NCBI GenBank assembly: GCA_022828135.1
Contig: JAJEJB010000017.1
Span: 1 to 32,000 of the forward strand
Reading direction: 5' to 3'
DNA from: Acidimicrobiia bacterium
GTDB lineage: Bacteria > Actinomycetota > Acidimicrobiia > Acidimicrobiales > Aldehydirespiratoraceae
DNA length: 32,000 nucleotides
Positions within the stretch are counted from its first letter, which is position 1, and each line of letters starts with the position of its first letter. The notes below the pieces were generated by a model that saw only the letters and a list, made by a program, of their open reading frames with translations, searched no databases and was not told the origin of the DNA. Positions 8,595-19,800 of the stretch are shown piece by piece. Both the position numbers and the translations under genes were made by a program.

Positions 8595-9824
8595 GTGTCT
8601 GGGACCGAAGTCTCCCCGCTCGCTCCCGCGGCCTTCCCTGCTGTGCCCGCCATCGCCGGTGTGCGGCTGGCGGTGGCCGCGGCCGGGATCCGCTATTCGG
8701 GCCGCGACGACGTGATGCTGGCCGAGCTGGCCCCGGGCAGCACCGTGGCAGGAACGTTCACGCGGTCGCTGTGCACGGCCGCGCCCGTCGACTGGTGCCG
8801 GGACGCCCTGGTGGCGAGCGCCGGGCACGGACGGGCCATCATCGTCAACTCGGGCAACGCCAATGCGTTCACCGGCGCGGCCGGGTACCGCGTCGCCGAG
8901 CACACCGCCCGGTCCGTGGCCGGAGCGCTGGGTGCGCAGGCTCACGAGGTGCTGGTCGCCTCCACCGGGGTGATCGCCGAGGACCTGCCCGTCGAGCGCA
9001 TCGACGCCGCGCTTCCTTCGCTCGTCGCCGGCCTCTCCGAACCGGATCCCCGGTCCTGGGAGGCCGCCGCGGTCGCCATCGGCACGACCGACACGTTCCC
9101 CAAGGCCGCTTCGGCACCAGTGGCAGGCACGAGCGCCCACGTGGCCGGCATCGCCAAGGGCAGCGGCATGATCGCCCCCGACATGGCGACCATGCTCGCG
9201 TTCGTGTTCACCGACATGGCCGTGGACGCTCGGACCGCTCATGAGTGCCTGGCCGGATCGGTGGAGGAGAGCTTCAACCGCATCACCGTGGACTCCGACA
9301 CCTCCACCAGCGACACCGTGCTGCTGGCCGCGACCGGCGCGTCGGGTCATGGCGCCTACCGGCACGCAGCGGCCTTCCGCGACGCGCTCGACGCGGTGAT
9401 GCTGGATCTGGCCCACCAGATAGTGCGGGACGGCGAGGGGGCCACCAAGTTCGTGGCCGTCACCGTCACCGGGGCGGCCGACGATGCCGCCGCGGAAGCC
9501 ATAGCACGGGCGGTGGCCGACTCCCCTCTGGTGAAGACCGCCCTGGCCGCTTCCGACGCCAACTGGGGCCGCATCGTGGCCGCGGTGGGCAAGGCTGGCC
9601 AGCGGGCCGATCGGGACCGGCTGTCGATCTGGATCGGCGACGAGCAATGCGCCGAGGGTGGCATGCCCCACCCCGGCTACAGCGAGGAGATGGCCACCAA
9701 GCACCTGCTGGGCGACGACATCGAGCTTCGGGTCGACGTGGGCGTGGGCGACGGGGAGGCCACGATCTGGACCTGCGATCTGACCCACGGCTACATCGAC
9801 ATCAACGCGGGGTACAGGACATGA
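8595..9824 (+). CDS. argJ: Bifunctional ornithine acetyltransferase / N-acetylglutamate synthase
   Basis: Transfers the acetyl group from N-acetylornithine to glutamate, recycling it, and in bifunctional members also makes N-acetylglutamate from acetyl-CoA. The precursor of 409 residues self-cleaves before the conserved threonine in IAPDMATMLAF, here Thr199, which becomes the nucleophile. KGSGMIAPDMATM, SFNRITVDSDTSTSD and SDANWGRI are family hallmarks. The GTG at 8595 is the start. The stop overlaps the ATG of argB (ATGA). No argE is present, consistent with the cyclic pathway. Confidence 0.96.
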   Translation: MSGTEVSPLAPAAFPAVPAIAGVRLAVAAAGIRYSGRDDVMLAELAPGSTVAGTFTRSLCTAAPVDWCRDALVASAGHGRAIIVNSGNANAFTGAAGYRVAEHTARSVAGALGAQAHEVLVASTGVIAEDLPVERIDAALPSLVAGLSEPDPRSWEAAAVAIGTTDTFPKAASAPVAGTSAHVAGIAKGSGMIAPDMATMLAFVFTDMAVDARTAHECLAGSVEESFNRITVDSDTSTSDTVLLAATGASGHGAYRHAAAFRDALDAVMLDLAHQIVRDGEGATKFVAVTVTGAADDAAAEAIARAVADSPLVKTALAASDANWGRIVAAVGKAGQRADRDRLSIWIGDEQCAEGGMPHPGYSEEMATKHLLGDDIELRVDVGVGDGEATIWTCDLTHGYIDINAGYRT

Positions 9825-10738
9825 GCGCGGACACGAGCCACTCGCAGGATCCTGTCGCCGGAACGCACGGCTTCGAGCCCGAGCGGAGGGCCCGGGCGCT
9901 GGTGGAGGCACTGCCCTACATCCGGCGCTTCCGGGGCGCGGTGGTGGTCGTCAAGTACGGCGGCCACGCCATGATCGACCCTGAGCTGGCCTCTTCATTC
10001 GCACGCGACATCGTGCTGGTGCGGGCCGTCGGGCTGCACCCGGTGGTGGTCCACGGCGGAGCGCCCCAGATCGGCGAGCACCTGCGGAGGCTGGGCAAGG
10101 AGAGCGAGTTCCGCGACGGCCTGCGGGTCACCGACGCCGAGACCCTCGAAGTGGCCCGGATGGTGTTGGTCGGCAAGGTAGGCCGGGACATCGTGAGCGC
10201 CATCAACGCCAGCGGGGGAGCGGCGCTGGGACTCTCCGGTGAGGACGGGCGCCTCGTGACGGCCGTGCCCAAGGATCCGGCTCTCGGGTTCGTGGGCGAC
10301 ATCGCTTCGGTCAATCCCAGTGTCATCGAGCGGCTGGCGGCTGAACAGATCATCCCGGTGGTCTCCTCGATCGGAGCGGACGCCGGGGGCCAGGCCTACA
10401 ACATCAACGCCGACACCATGGCGGCCGCCCTGGCCGGCGCGCTCGGCGCGGCCAAGGTCGTGTACCTCACCGACGTGCCCGGTCTGCTTGCCGACCCGGC
10501 GGACCTGTCGTCGCTGGTGAGCCGGGCCACCGTTGGTGAGGTGGAGGCCATGATCGACTCGGGCGCTGTGAGCGGAGGGATGATCCCCAAGGCTCAGGCC
10601 TGCGTAGACGCGGTGTGCCAAGGCGCCGGCTCCGCGCACATGCTCGACGGTCGGATACCCCATGCCGTGCTTCTCGAGCTGTTCACCGACGCCGGAATAG
10701 GCACGATGATCACCCAGAACACCGAGGACCAGCAATGA
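9821..10738 (+). CDS. argB: Acetylglutamate kinase
   Basis: Phosphorylates N-acetylglutamate, usually the arginine-feedback-controlled step. The amino acid kinase fold is seen in VVVVKYGGHAMID (Lys in the phosphate loop), VHGGAPQIGEHLRRLG, VGKVGRDIVSAIN, YNINADTMAAALAGALGA, VYLTDVPGLL and SGGMIPKAQACVDAV. The ATG at 9821 overlaps the argJ stop by 4 bp. The same frame is open far upstream inside argJ, but that extension is a shadow. Residue 81 is Ala where most relatives have the third Gly of HGGG. The N-terminal extension of about 30 residues could support arginine-sensitive hexamer formation, which is inference. Confidence 0.96.
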   Translation: MSADTSHSQDPVAGTHGFEPERRARALVEALPYIRRFRGAVVVVKYGGHAMIDPELASSFARDIVLVRAVGLHPVVVHGGAPQIGEHLRRLGKESEFRDGLRVTDAETLEVARMVLVGKVGRDIVSAINASGGAALGLSGEDGRLVTAVPKDPALGFVGDIASVNPSVIERLAAEQIIPVVSSIGADAGGQAYNINADTMAAALAGALGAAKVVYLTDVPGLLADPADLSSLVSRATVGEVEAMIDSGAVSGGMIPKAQACVDAVCQGAGSAHMLDGRIPHAVLLELFTDAGIGTMITQNTEDQQ

Positions 10739-11919
10739 GTAGAGCCGTGCTGATGAACAACTACGGCACCCCGCCGGTGACCTTCGTGCGGGGCGACGGC
10801 ACCGAGCTCTGGGACGACCGCGGCCGCCGCTACCTCGACTTCCTGTGCGGGCTGGCGGTGACCGGGCTGGGGCACGCCCACCCGGCGGTGACCGAGGCCG
10901 TCGCGGCCCAGGCGGGGACGCTCATACACACGTCGAACCTCTTCGCCAACGAGCCGACCGCCGAGGTGGTGGAGACGCTCGACAGGCTGATCCGCTCCGG
11001 TCCCGGCGGCGACACCGAGCCCGGCCGGATCCTCTTCCAGAACTCCGGCGCCGAGGCGGTCGAGGCCGCCCTCAAGCTGGCGCGCAAGCACCAGGGACGG
11101 GGTCGCCACGGGGTGGTGAGCGCCTACGGGTCGTTCCACGGCCGCACGCTGGCCGCGCTGGCCGCTACCGGGCAGCCAGAGAAGCACGAGCCCTTCCAGC
11201 CGATGCCGGAGGGCTTCCGCCATGTGCCCTTCGACGACTACGGCGCGCTGGAGGCGGCGCTCGATCCCTCCGTCGGGGCGGTGGTGCTCGAGTCTGTCCA
11301 GGGCGAGGGCGGCGTGGTGCCGGCCGGCGACGAGTACCTGCAGGCCGTGCGGCGGGTGTGCGACGAGCGCGGCATCCTGCTGGTGCTCGACGAGATCCAG
11401 ACCGGTCTCGCTCGCACCGGACGGTGGTTCGGCTACCAGCACGCCGGTGTGCAGCCCGACATCGTGACCATGGCCAAGGCGCTCGGCAACGGCGTGCCCG
11501 TCGGAGCGGTCTGGGCCAGGCCCGGCGTTGCGGCCGCCTTCGTTCCCGGCGACCACGGCTCGACGTTCGCAGGCCAGCCCCTGGCCCTGGCCGCAGTGCG
11601 GGCCGTCCTCGCACAGATGCAGGCCATGGACGCGCCCGCAGCCGCAGCCCGTCTCGGCGGCGCCCTGCGGGGCCAGCTGCTGCAGATCGACGGCGTGGAC
11701 AGTGTGCGGGGCCGGGGCCTGCTCCTGGCCGCAGAACTGTCGGAGGAGGCCAGAGCAGGCCGCACGGCGAAGGACATCGCCTCGGCCTGCCTCGACCAGG
11801 GGCTGGTCGTGAACGGGGTGACCCCGACGGCCCTGCGGCTCGCCCCGCCGTTCGTGGTCTCCACCGAGCAGCTCGCCGAAGGGTGCTCCATCCTGGCCGG
11901 CGTCCTGGAGCACGGCTGA
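10735..11919 (+). CDS. argD: Acetylornithine aminotransferase
   Basis: A PLP-dependent class III aminotransferase that converts N-acetylglutamate semialdehyde to N-acetylornithine. It has 394 residues from ATG 10735, which overlaps the argB stop (ATGA). Family segments include YLDFLCGLAVTGLGHAHPAV, FQNSGAEAVEAALKLARKH, ESVQGEGGVVPA, LVLDEIQTGLARTGRWFGYQ and the PLP lysine, Lys248, in MAKALGNGVPVGAVWA. Fourth gene of the arg operon; argF follows after 48 bp with its own strong ribosome site. Confidence 0.96.
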   Translation: MSRAVLMNNYGTPPVTFVRGDGTELWDDRGRRYLDFLCGLAVTGLGHAHPAVTEAVAAQAGTLIHTSNLFANEPTAEVVETLDRLIRSGPGGDTEPGRILFQNSGAEAVEAALKLARKHQGRGRHGVVSAYGSFHGRTLAALAATGQPEKHEPFQPMPEGFRHVPFDDYGALEAALDPSVGAVVLESVQGEGGVVPAGDEYLQAVRRVCDERGILLVLDEIQTGLARTGRWFGYQHAGVQPDIVTMAKALGNGVPVGAVWARPGVAAAFVPGDHGSTFAGQPLALAAVRAVLAQMQAMDAPAAAARLGGALRGQLLQIDGVDSVRGRGLLLAAELSEEARAGRTAKDIASACLDQGLVVNGVTPTALRLAPPFVVSTEQLAEGCSILAGVLEHG

Positions 11920-11967
11920 CGCCCGACACGTCCGCGATAATGATTCTCACTCGATGAAGGAGTTCAC

Positions 11968-12861
11968 ATGCGCCACTTCCTAGATATCGACGACTTGCAG
12001 CCCAGCGAGCTCGCCCGGATCCTGAACCTGGCGACCACCCCGAACCCGCCGCAGGTGCTGGCCGGCAAGGGCGCGTCCCTGCTGTTCGAGAAGCCCTCGG
12101 CCCGCACCCGCAGCGCCACCGAGATGGCCGTGGTGCAGTTGGGGGGCCACCCCACCTACATCGGCGCGGCCGAGGTCGGCCTGGACGAGCGCGAGAGCGT
12201 GGAGGACGTGACCCGCACCCTGGCGTGCTACAACGCGGTGATCGGGGCGAGGGTCTTCGACCACCGCACGGTGAAGCGCATGGCGGCTGTGAGCGCCGTG
12301 CCGGTCATCAACCTGCTCAGCGACGCCGCCCACCCCACCCAGGCGGTGGCCGACCTGCTGACGATCCGGGCCGCTCGCGGCCATCTCGAGGGCCGCGTCC
12401 TGGCCTACGTCGGCGACGCCAACAACGTGGCCCACTCGCTGGCGTACGCCGCCGGCCTGTCGGGCATGGCAGTGCGTATCGCCAGTCCCGTTGGCTACGA
12501 GTTCAGCGAGGCCGACCTGCGGCGGATGCGCCGCCGCGGCTGCGAGCCGGTCCAGGTGCAGAGGCCGGCCGAGGCGGTGAACGGCGCTGATGTGGTCTAC
12601 ACCGATGTGTGGACCTCGATGGGCCAGGAGGAGGAGGCCGAGCAGCGCCGCAAGGACTTCTCCGGCTTCAGGGTGGACAGGCGGATGATGGCCCGCGCCT
12701 CAGCGGGCGCCGTGTTCCTGCACTGCCTGCCCGCCCACCGGGGCGAGGAGGTGGCTTCCACCGTGATCGACGGTCCTAGCAGCCTGGTATGGCAGCAGGC
12801 GGCCAACCGGATGCACGCGGCCAGGGGACTGCTGCTGTGGCTGATGGAACAGGCCACCTAG
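11968..12861 (+). CDS. argF: Ornithine carbamoyltransferase
   Basis: Forms citrulline from ornithine and carbamoyl phosphate. The carbamoyl-phosphate loop is FEKPSARTR, followed by LSDAAHPTQAVADLLTIRA, YVGDANNVAHSLAYAAGL, the ornithine-loop region WTSMGQEEEAEQR, and the catalytic HCLPAHRGEEV. The length of 297 residues is slightly short but complete. A very good AAGGAG site lies seven bases before the ATG. The 48-bp spacer upstream contains GATAATGAT, described separately. Confidence 0.96.
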   Translation: MRHFLDIDDLQPSELARILNLATTPNPPQVLAGKGASLLFEKPSARTRSATEMAVVQLGGHPTYIGAAEVGLDERESVEDVTRTLACYNAVIGARVFDHRTVKRMAAVSAVPVINLLSDAAHPTQAVADLLTIRAARGHLEGRVLAYVGDANNVAHSLAYAAGLSGMAVRIASPVGYEFSEADLRRMRRRGCEPVQVQRPAEAVNGADVVYTDVWTSMGQEEEAEQRRKDFSGFRVDRRMMARASAGAVFLHCLPAHRGEEVASTVIDGPSSLVWQQAANRMHAARGLLLWLMEQAT

Positions 12862-12871
12862 AGAGCCGGCC

Positions 12872-13339
12872 ATGAGCAAGACCAGCCGCCAGCACCTCAT
12901 CGTCCGGCTGCTCGGTGAGCATGCCGTGGCCAGCCAGCAGCAGCTGGTCGATCTGCTGGCGTCCGCAGGCGTGACCGCGACGCGGGCGACGGTGTCGCGC
13001 GATCTCGACGTTCTCGGGGCGGTGAAGGTCCGGGTTCCGGGAGGAGGAACCGTCTACGCCATTCCCGAGCATCCCATCGACCGCATCGCGCCGGAGGAGC
13101 ATCTCCGGAAGGTGATGGGCGACTGGGTGGCCGACATCGGTGCCTCGGGCAACCTCGCGGTGGTGCGCACGCCGCCCGGCTCGGCCCACGTGGTGGCGTC
13201 CGCCCTAGACCGGGCCGGTCTTGAAGAGGTGCTGGGAACGGTGGCGGGCGACGACTCGCTGATCGTGGTGGCCACCGACGGGACGCCGGGCTCGGAGCTG
13301 GCCGACCGCCTGCGGGACCTGGCCGGCCTGGCCCCGTAG
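12872..13339 (+). CDS. argR: Arginine repressor ArgR
   Basis: Hexameric transcription regulator of arginine genes. The N-terminal winged helix carries [20 protein letters not shown] and [13 protein letters not shown] (recognition helix near residues 33-50). The C-terminal oligomerisation and arginine-binding domain has [13 protein letters not shown], with Asp127-Asp128 expected to contact arginine. The length of 155 residues is typical. Located between argF and argG, so the regulator is made from the operon it controls. Its likely target in the window is the palindromic region before argC. Confidence 0.96.
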   Translation: MSKTSRQHLIVRLLGEHAVASQQQLVDLLASAGVTATRATVSRDLDVLGAVKVRVPGGGTVYAIPEHPIDRIAPEEHLRKVMGDWVADIGASGNLAVVRTPPGSAHVVASALDRAGLEEVLGTVAGDDSLIVVATDGTPGSELADRLRDLAGLAP

Positions 13340-13391
13340 TCAAGGCATCACGACATCAAGACCCAGAAGTGAAACGGCAAGGGACAGCAGA

Positions 13392-14633
<1,242 letters not shown>

Positions 14634-14635
14634 CC

Positions 14636-16021
14636 GTGGACGACTCAGCGACCCTCTGGCACGGGCGCTTCGAGGGCGACCCCGCTGAGGCGCTCCGGGC
14701 CCTCAACGACAGCCTGCCCTTCGACCGGCGCATGTTCCGCGAGGACATAGCGGGGTCGCGCGCCCATGCGACGATGCTCGCCGCGGTCGGGCTGATCACC
14801 GGCGACGAGCGCGACGCCATCTGTGAGGCCCTCGACACCGTCGAGGCCGAGATGGCTGAAGATCGTTTCGTCGTCGCGCCCGGCGACGAGGACATCCACA
14901 CCGCGGTGGAGCGGCGGGTCACCGAGCTCACGCCGGCCGGGTCCAAGCTCCACACCGGTCGGAGCCGCAACGACCAGGTGGCGGCCGACCTGAGGCTCTG
15001 GACCCGCGCCGCGCTGGGCGACGTCGCCCGGGGCGTGCTCGGGCTGCAGCGGACGCTGCTGAACCGGGCCGAGGACGCGGGCGGGACGCTGCTGCCCGGC
15101 TACACCCATCTCCAGCAGGCCCAGCCGGTGCTGTTGGCCCACCATCTGCTGGCCCACGGCTGGGCGCTGGCCCGCGACACCGAGCGGCTGGCCGAGGCTC
15201 GTCGCCGGGCCGATGTCTCACCGCTGGGGGCGGGCGCGCTGGCCGGGTCGTCGCTGCCGCTGGACCCGTCGCGGACCGCCGCCGAACTCGGATTCGCGTC
15301 CGTGTTCGACAACAGCCTCGACGCGGTCGCCGACCGCGACTTCGTCGTCGACGCGCTCTACGCGCTGGCCGTGCTGGGCGTGCACCTGAGCCGGATCGGC
15401 GAGGAGCTGGTGGTCTGGTCGTCGTCGGAGTTCGGCTTCGTCGAGCTCGACGACGCCTACGCGACCGGCTCGTCGATGATGCCCCAGAAGAAGAATCCCG
15501 ACGTGGCCGAGCTGGCCCGGGCCAAGGCCGGCCGCCTAATCGGGCATCTGACCGGTCTGCTGGCCACCCTCAAGGGCCTGCCCCTGGCCTACGCCAAGGA
15601 CCTCCAGGAGGACAAGGAGCCCCTGTTCGACGCGGTCGACACGACCCTGCTCACGCTGGCCGCCCTGGACGGGCTGCTGGCGACGGCCCGCTTCGACACC
15701 GACCGCATGGTCGACGCGGCGTCGTCGCCCTACTCCTCGGCCACCGACCTGGCCGAGTGGATGGTGGGGCGGGGCACGTCGTTCCGCGAGGCTCACGCCG
15801 CCGTCGCTGACCTAGTTCGGCGCTCGCTGGCCGGTGAGGGATCGCTGGCCGAGCTGGCAGCCGCCGACGACCGGCTCGGGCCGGAGGCCGCCGCGCTGCT
15901 CGAGCCGGGGGCATCGGCAGCCCGGCGCAACACGCCCGGCGCCGGCGGCCCGGAGGCGGTGGCCGCCCAGACGGAGAGCTTCCGGCAGCGGATCGAGACC
16001 GACGCGGCCCGCCTCGGGTGA
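14636..16021 (+). CDS. argH: Argininosuccinate lyase
   Basis: Splits argininosuccinate to arginine and fumarate, the last step of the pathway. It has 461 residues from the GTG at 14636, preceded by GAGAGGGGG. The start gives the typical LWHGRFEGDPAEALRALNDSLPFDRR N-terminus (read in two parts). The lyase motifs HTGRSRNDQVAADLRLW, the TGSSMMPQKKNPDVAELARAK signature (catalytic serine loop, about residues 277-287) and QEDKEPLFDAVDT are all present. The frame is open upstream within argG, but that extension is not coding. Its stop overlaps the next gene by 4 bp (GTGA). Confidence 0.96.
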   Translation: MDDSATLWHGRFEGDPAEALRALNDSLPFDRRMFREDIAGSRAHATMLAAVGLITGDERDAICEALDTVEAEMAEDRFVVAPGDEDIHTAVERRVTELTPAGSKLHTGRSRNDQVAADLRLWTRAALGDVARGVLGLQRTLLNRAEDAGGTLLPGYTHLQQAQPVLLAHHLLAHGWALARDTERLAEARRRADVSPLGAGALAGSSLPLDPSRTAAELGFASVFDNSLDAVADRDFVVDALYALAVLGVHLSRIGEELVVWSSSEFGFVELDDAYATGSSMMPQKKNPDVAELARAKAGRLIGHLTGLLATLKGLPLAYAKDLQEDKEPLFDAVDTTLLTLAALDGLLATARFDTDRMVDAASSPYSSATDLAEWMVGRGTSFREAHAAVADLVRRSLAGEGSLAELAAADDRLGPEAAALLEPGASAARRNTPGAGGPEAVAAQTESFRQRIETDAARLG

Positions 16022-16605
16022 ACAGAGAGCGCCTCGATAGGGACTTCTACGCGCGACACGCGCTGGAGGTCGCGCCCGAGTTGCTCAACAAGGTGCTGGT
16101 GGCGCCGGACGGCCGTACCGGCCGGATCGTGGAAGTCGAGGCCTACCGCGGCGCGGACGACCCCGGCAGCCACGGCTTCCGAGGCATGACCAAGCGCAAC
16201 GCCACCATGTTCGGTCCGCCGGGCCATCTGTACGTGTACTTCACCTACGGCATGCACTGGTGCGCCAACGTTGTGGCCGAGACCGACGGCGTGGCCGCGG
16301 CGGTGCTGCTGCGGGCGCTCACACCCTTGGAGGGCCTCGAAGCCATGTACGCCGCCCGTGGTCCAGCCGCCCGGCGCGACCGCGACCTGTGCAGCGGGCC
16401 CGCCAAGCTCACCCAAGCCCTGGGAATCGACGGCGGCCTCGATGGCGCCGACCTGGTCAGCGGCGACCGGGGCCTGACCATCGTCAACGAAGGCCAGCCG
16501 CCTCCGGCAGCCCCAGCCGTCACCACCAGGATCGGCCTCACCAACGGCGCCGACCTGCCCTGGCGCTTCTACGTAGGAGGCACCCCCGACGTCTCTCGCC
16601 GTTGA
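16018..16605 (+). CDS. 3-methyladenine DNA glycosylase (AAG/MPG type)
   Basis: Removes alkylated purines from DNA in base excision repair. It has 195 residues and matches the mammalian-type AAG/MPG fold: LLNKVLVAPDG, then IVEVEAYRGADDPGSHGFRG with the catalytic glutamate, then GHLYVYFTYGMHWCANVVAE (DNA-intercalating Tyr region), and LCSGPAKLTQALGI near the substrate pocket. The GTG start overlaps the argH stop, so it appears to be the last gene of the arg transcription unit. A glycosylase directly after argH is seen in other actinobacteria. Confidence 0.94.
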   Translation: MNRERLDRDFYARHALEVAPELLNKVLVAPDGRTGRIVEVEAYRGADDPGSHGFRGMTKRNATMFGPPGHLYVYFTYGMHWCANVVAETDGVAAAVLLRALTPLEGLEAMYAARGPAARRDRDLCSGPAKLTQALGIDGGLDGADLVSGDRGLTIVNEGQPPPAAPAVTTRIGLTNGADLPWRFYVGGTPDVSRR

Positions 16606-16617
16606 CCCCGCTCGACC

Positions 16618-16634
16618 CTGATCCAAGGGATCAG
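16618..16634 (+). terminator. Candidate hairpin after the arg unit
   Basis: CTGATCC (16618-16624), loop AAG, GGATCAG (16628-16634): a 7-bp perfect stem 12 bases after the glycosylase stop. No T-run follows, so intrinsic termination is uncertain, though U-less hairpins are often proposed in actinobacteria. It marks the left edge of the defence island. Confidence 0.35.
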
Positions 16635-16764
16635 CAGGAGGCCACCGAGCGCATCCAGATGTTCCACCCTCCGGGCTGCTTCAACGGGCCTTGTACACTC
16701 CTAGCAGAGCTAACGGACGGCGATGAGAATGACTCGCAATATATTTTCAGGCATAGTCAACTCA

Positions 16765-16770
16765 TACAAT
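16765..16770 (+). promoter_or_regulatory. Candidate -10 box for the helicase gene
   Basis: TACAAT at 16765-16770 lies in an AT-rich stretch 34 bases before the helicase ATG. A weak -35-like TTTTCA is found 15 bp upstream. A second TAnnnT box (TACACT, 16694-16699) lies farther upstream. The 199-bp gap 16606-16804 otherwise holds only the hairpin at 16618 and no convincing gene. No clear ribosome site precedes the ATG. Confidence 0.35.
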
Positions 16771-16804
16771 CCTATTCCGTCTTCGACGAGTTGCCGGGCG
16801 TGAT

Positions 16805-19800
16805 ATGACGGCGGTTCAGCCGCAAGAGGCATCTGACGCTCTATCGAGAGGGCAGAGGGTTCGATTGCCGGCGGGGACTGGGATCGCTGAGACTGGAATC
16901 ATGGTGGTGCGGGGGGTCGAGTCGCGGCCTGACGGCCTGGAACTCGTCGTTGCCTATGATGCCGACTCCAGCGAGGCCATTGTGGTGCAGCTCACCCGTG
17001 AGCAGGCGACTCGGGTCAAGGTGGTCAGAGAGGATGGCGCTGCCAGCCCGGAGGTGGTGCTGGCCGGGTTGTGGAACGAGTGGATGCTGGGAGCGGTGCG
17101 GTCGGCTCGCTCAACGGTGCTGGCTTCCACGACGCTGAGGCCGTATCCGCATCAGATGGATGCCGTCTACGGCCACATGCTGCCCCAGCCGCTGCTGCGG
17201 TTCCTGCTGGCTGATGAGCCGGGCACGGGCAAGACGATCATGTCGGGGCTGTGGCTGCGCGAGGCTCAGCGGCTGGGTCTGGTGGAGCGTGTGCTGATCG
17301 TGTGCCCGGCGCATCTGGTGATCAAATGGAGGGCCGACTTCAAGCGGTTCTTCGGGCAGGAGTTGCGCGAGGTGACCGCCGAGACGATCCGCCAGCGGGC
17401 TCTGGCTGGATCAGACGACGACTTGTGGGTGGCGTCGTTGAATCTGGCGTCGGTGAACCCTGCGGTCCGCAAGGCGCTCCATCCCGACGAGGCCGGATGG
17501 GACGCGGTCATCTTCGATGAGGCTCACCGGATGACGCCCACGGCAGAGACGTTCCACAGGGTGGGGAAGGAACTGTCGGCCAGTGTGCCTCACGCGGTGT
17601 TCTTGACCGCAACGCCGCACCGGGGCGACGAGTGGTACTTCCGGGAGTTGCTGCATCTGGTTGACCCTGACGTGTTCCCGACCAGCGGCGACCCTGGCAG
17701 CGGCCTGCCCAAGCTCAGGCGCTCTGACCAGCAGGAAGCCAAGCGCACCACCCCGCTCACGCCGGGGCCGCTGCACTTCTTGCGGCGGATGAAGGAGGAA
17801 CTGGTCGATTACGACACCGAGAGCCTGCTGTTCAAGGAGCGTGAGGCGGTCAACGTAAAGGTGCGGATGAACCCGACGGAGCAGCGCTTCTACGAGAAGG
17901 CACTGGGGTTGGTTGGGACGTACTTCCCCGTTCGCGGTCGTGCGCTCGCGGCGATGGTGTACGGCAAGAGGACCGCATCGTCGCTGTATGCGCTGGCCGA
18001 GACTCTGCGCCGTCGCTCCGACAAGATGGGCACGGGGGACGCTTCGGCAGCCGAGCCGGGTGGCGACCCTGACGATGACGACGACGTTGACGAGGAACAT
18101 GTCGTTGGTGCGTCATCGCTCGACGCCAAGGCTGAGCAGCAGGCGATCAGCGAGGTGCTGGCCGAGTTGGAGCCGCTGCTTGATCCTGACCGGCTCGCGT
18201 TGGACGAGTTGAACGTGTCCAAGTGGGAGCCGATGATCGAGCGTCTGACCGAGAACGGGATCAGCCCCGGCTCAGGCAGGCAGTTTGTGGTGTTCACCGA
18301 GTACGCCGACACCGCCGACTGGCTCATCCGAGCGTTCAACGATGCCGGTTTCACCGCGGAGCGCTATTCCGGTGCGGACAATCACGTCGAACGGGCCGCG
18401 ATCCAGAAGCGTTTCATGGACTGTGAGTTCGAGGTCATCGTCTCCACCGACGCGGGCAACGAGGGCATCGACCTGCAAGTGGCGAACGTGCTGGTCAACT
18501 GGGACATCCCGTGGTCGCTGGTCAGGCTGGAGCAGCGGATGGGCCGCATCCATCGCATCGGCCAGGAGCACAAGGTGATGCTCTACAACATGGTCGCTCT
18601 GGGAACCCGCGAGGGAGACGCCCACCAGCGGCTGCTGGACAGGCTCGTCGATGCGGCCAACGAACTCGGCGGCAGGATGTTCGACAGCCTCAACGCGATC
18701 ATGGAGCGAGTCGAGTCCGGCCCGACTGGAGCTGACCCCAAGAGCCTGCTGAGACTGTTCTATGACTCCAGCCCGAGCACGTCCTCTGGAGGCGACTGGC
18801 CGTCGCTGGAGGAGATCCGGCGCGCTCGTGACGAGTACTTCGCGGAACTGCGGGCATTGAGCAGCGACGTGGACCCGGCTGCGGCGAATGCCGCACGCCA
18901 CGACGACCATCTCGCCCGCATCAACCCGATCATCGTTGAGCGGTACCTCACCCGCATCGCGAAGGGCAAGCTGCTGGGATGCGAACCGGCACCTTTGGGC
19001 GACGACGGGTTCTTCTACCTGTCCGCCTCCACTGCCGTCCCCGGCTGGCAGCTGCCTGTGTCGCTGCGGTCGGCGAACGGAACCACGGTCGTGGCCACTC
19101 GAGCCGATGCCCGCCAGAAGGCGATTGATGACGGCGTTGACCGCGCCGCTGACACGATCATGCTCGGGCCGAGCGATCCGGCGCTCACGACGCTGGTCAA
19201 GGCACTGCGGGAGCGGGTCGAGCCGGAGATGTGGCAAGGAGCAGTGCTCAGCGACAGGTCAGCACGCGAGGACTACACGCTGTTCGTCTACGAGTGCGAC
19301 ATCACCGAAGGCTCACCGGGCCGCAACCCCAAGCACCGCCTGCGCGAGGGCACCCTCTCATGGCTGGTCCGTGTCTCAGCCTCCGGTGAGGCTCGTACCG
19401 TGGCATGGGACGCCCTGCCCAACTTGACGCCGGCCCACGACCTCGTTCCCGTTCCTCTCTCATCGGAGCAAGCAGAAGCCGCGCGCCGGCAAGCTGTCGA
19501 AGCAGCCGAGAGGGAACGCTCCCGGCGAGCGCAGCGGCTCGCCTCATGGGTCAAGCAACTGAGTAAGGAACTGCGCCGGCTGCCGAACGCCTTGACCGAC
19601 CCGATCCCCGACAGGGAGACGAAACTGGCACAGCGGAACAAGATCAGAGCGACCATCGAAGCACGCCTCGAGGAAGCCGAGCGTGCCGCACAGGTGACCT
19701 GCGGCAAGCCGCGCAGGGTCGGATGGGTGCACGTCGCCGTTGTCCGACAGGACGACGACGAAACGGACGACACCGACCCTGAGAGCGAGGCCGTTGCGAT

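Noticed and set aside
9245..9820. In-frame upstream extension of argB to about 497 residues
   Set aside because: The extension runs through argJ; the ATG at 9821 in an ATGA overlap gives the normal kinase length.
12088..12114. SARTR instead of STRTR in ArgF as a defect
   Set aside because: The second residue of this loop varies in functional carbamoyltransferases, and the S, R, T and R positions are kept.
16606..16804. A possible small gene in the gap before the helicase
   Set aside because: The open frame across the gap is a continuation of an out-of-frame shadow of the glycosylase gene, with no start, ribosome site or similarity.
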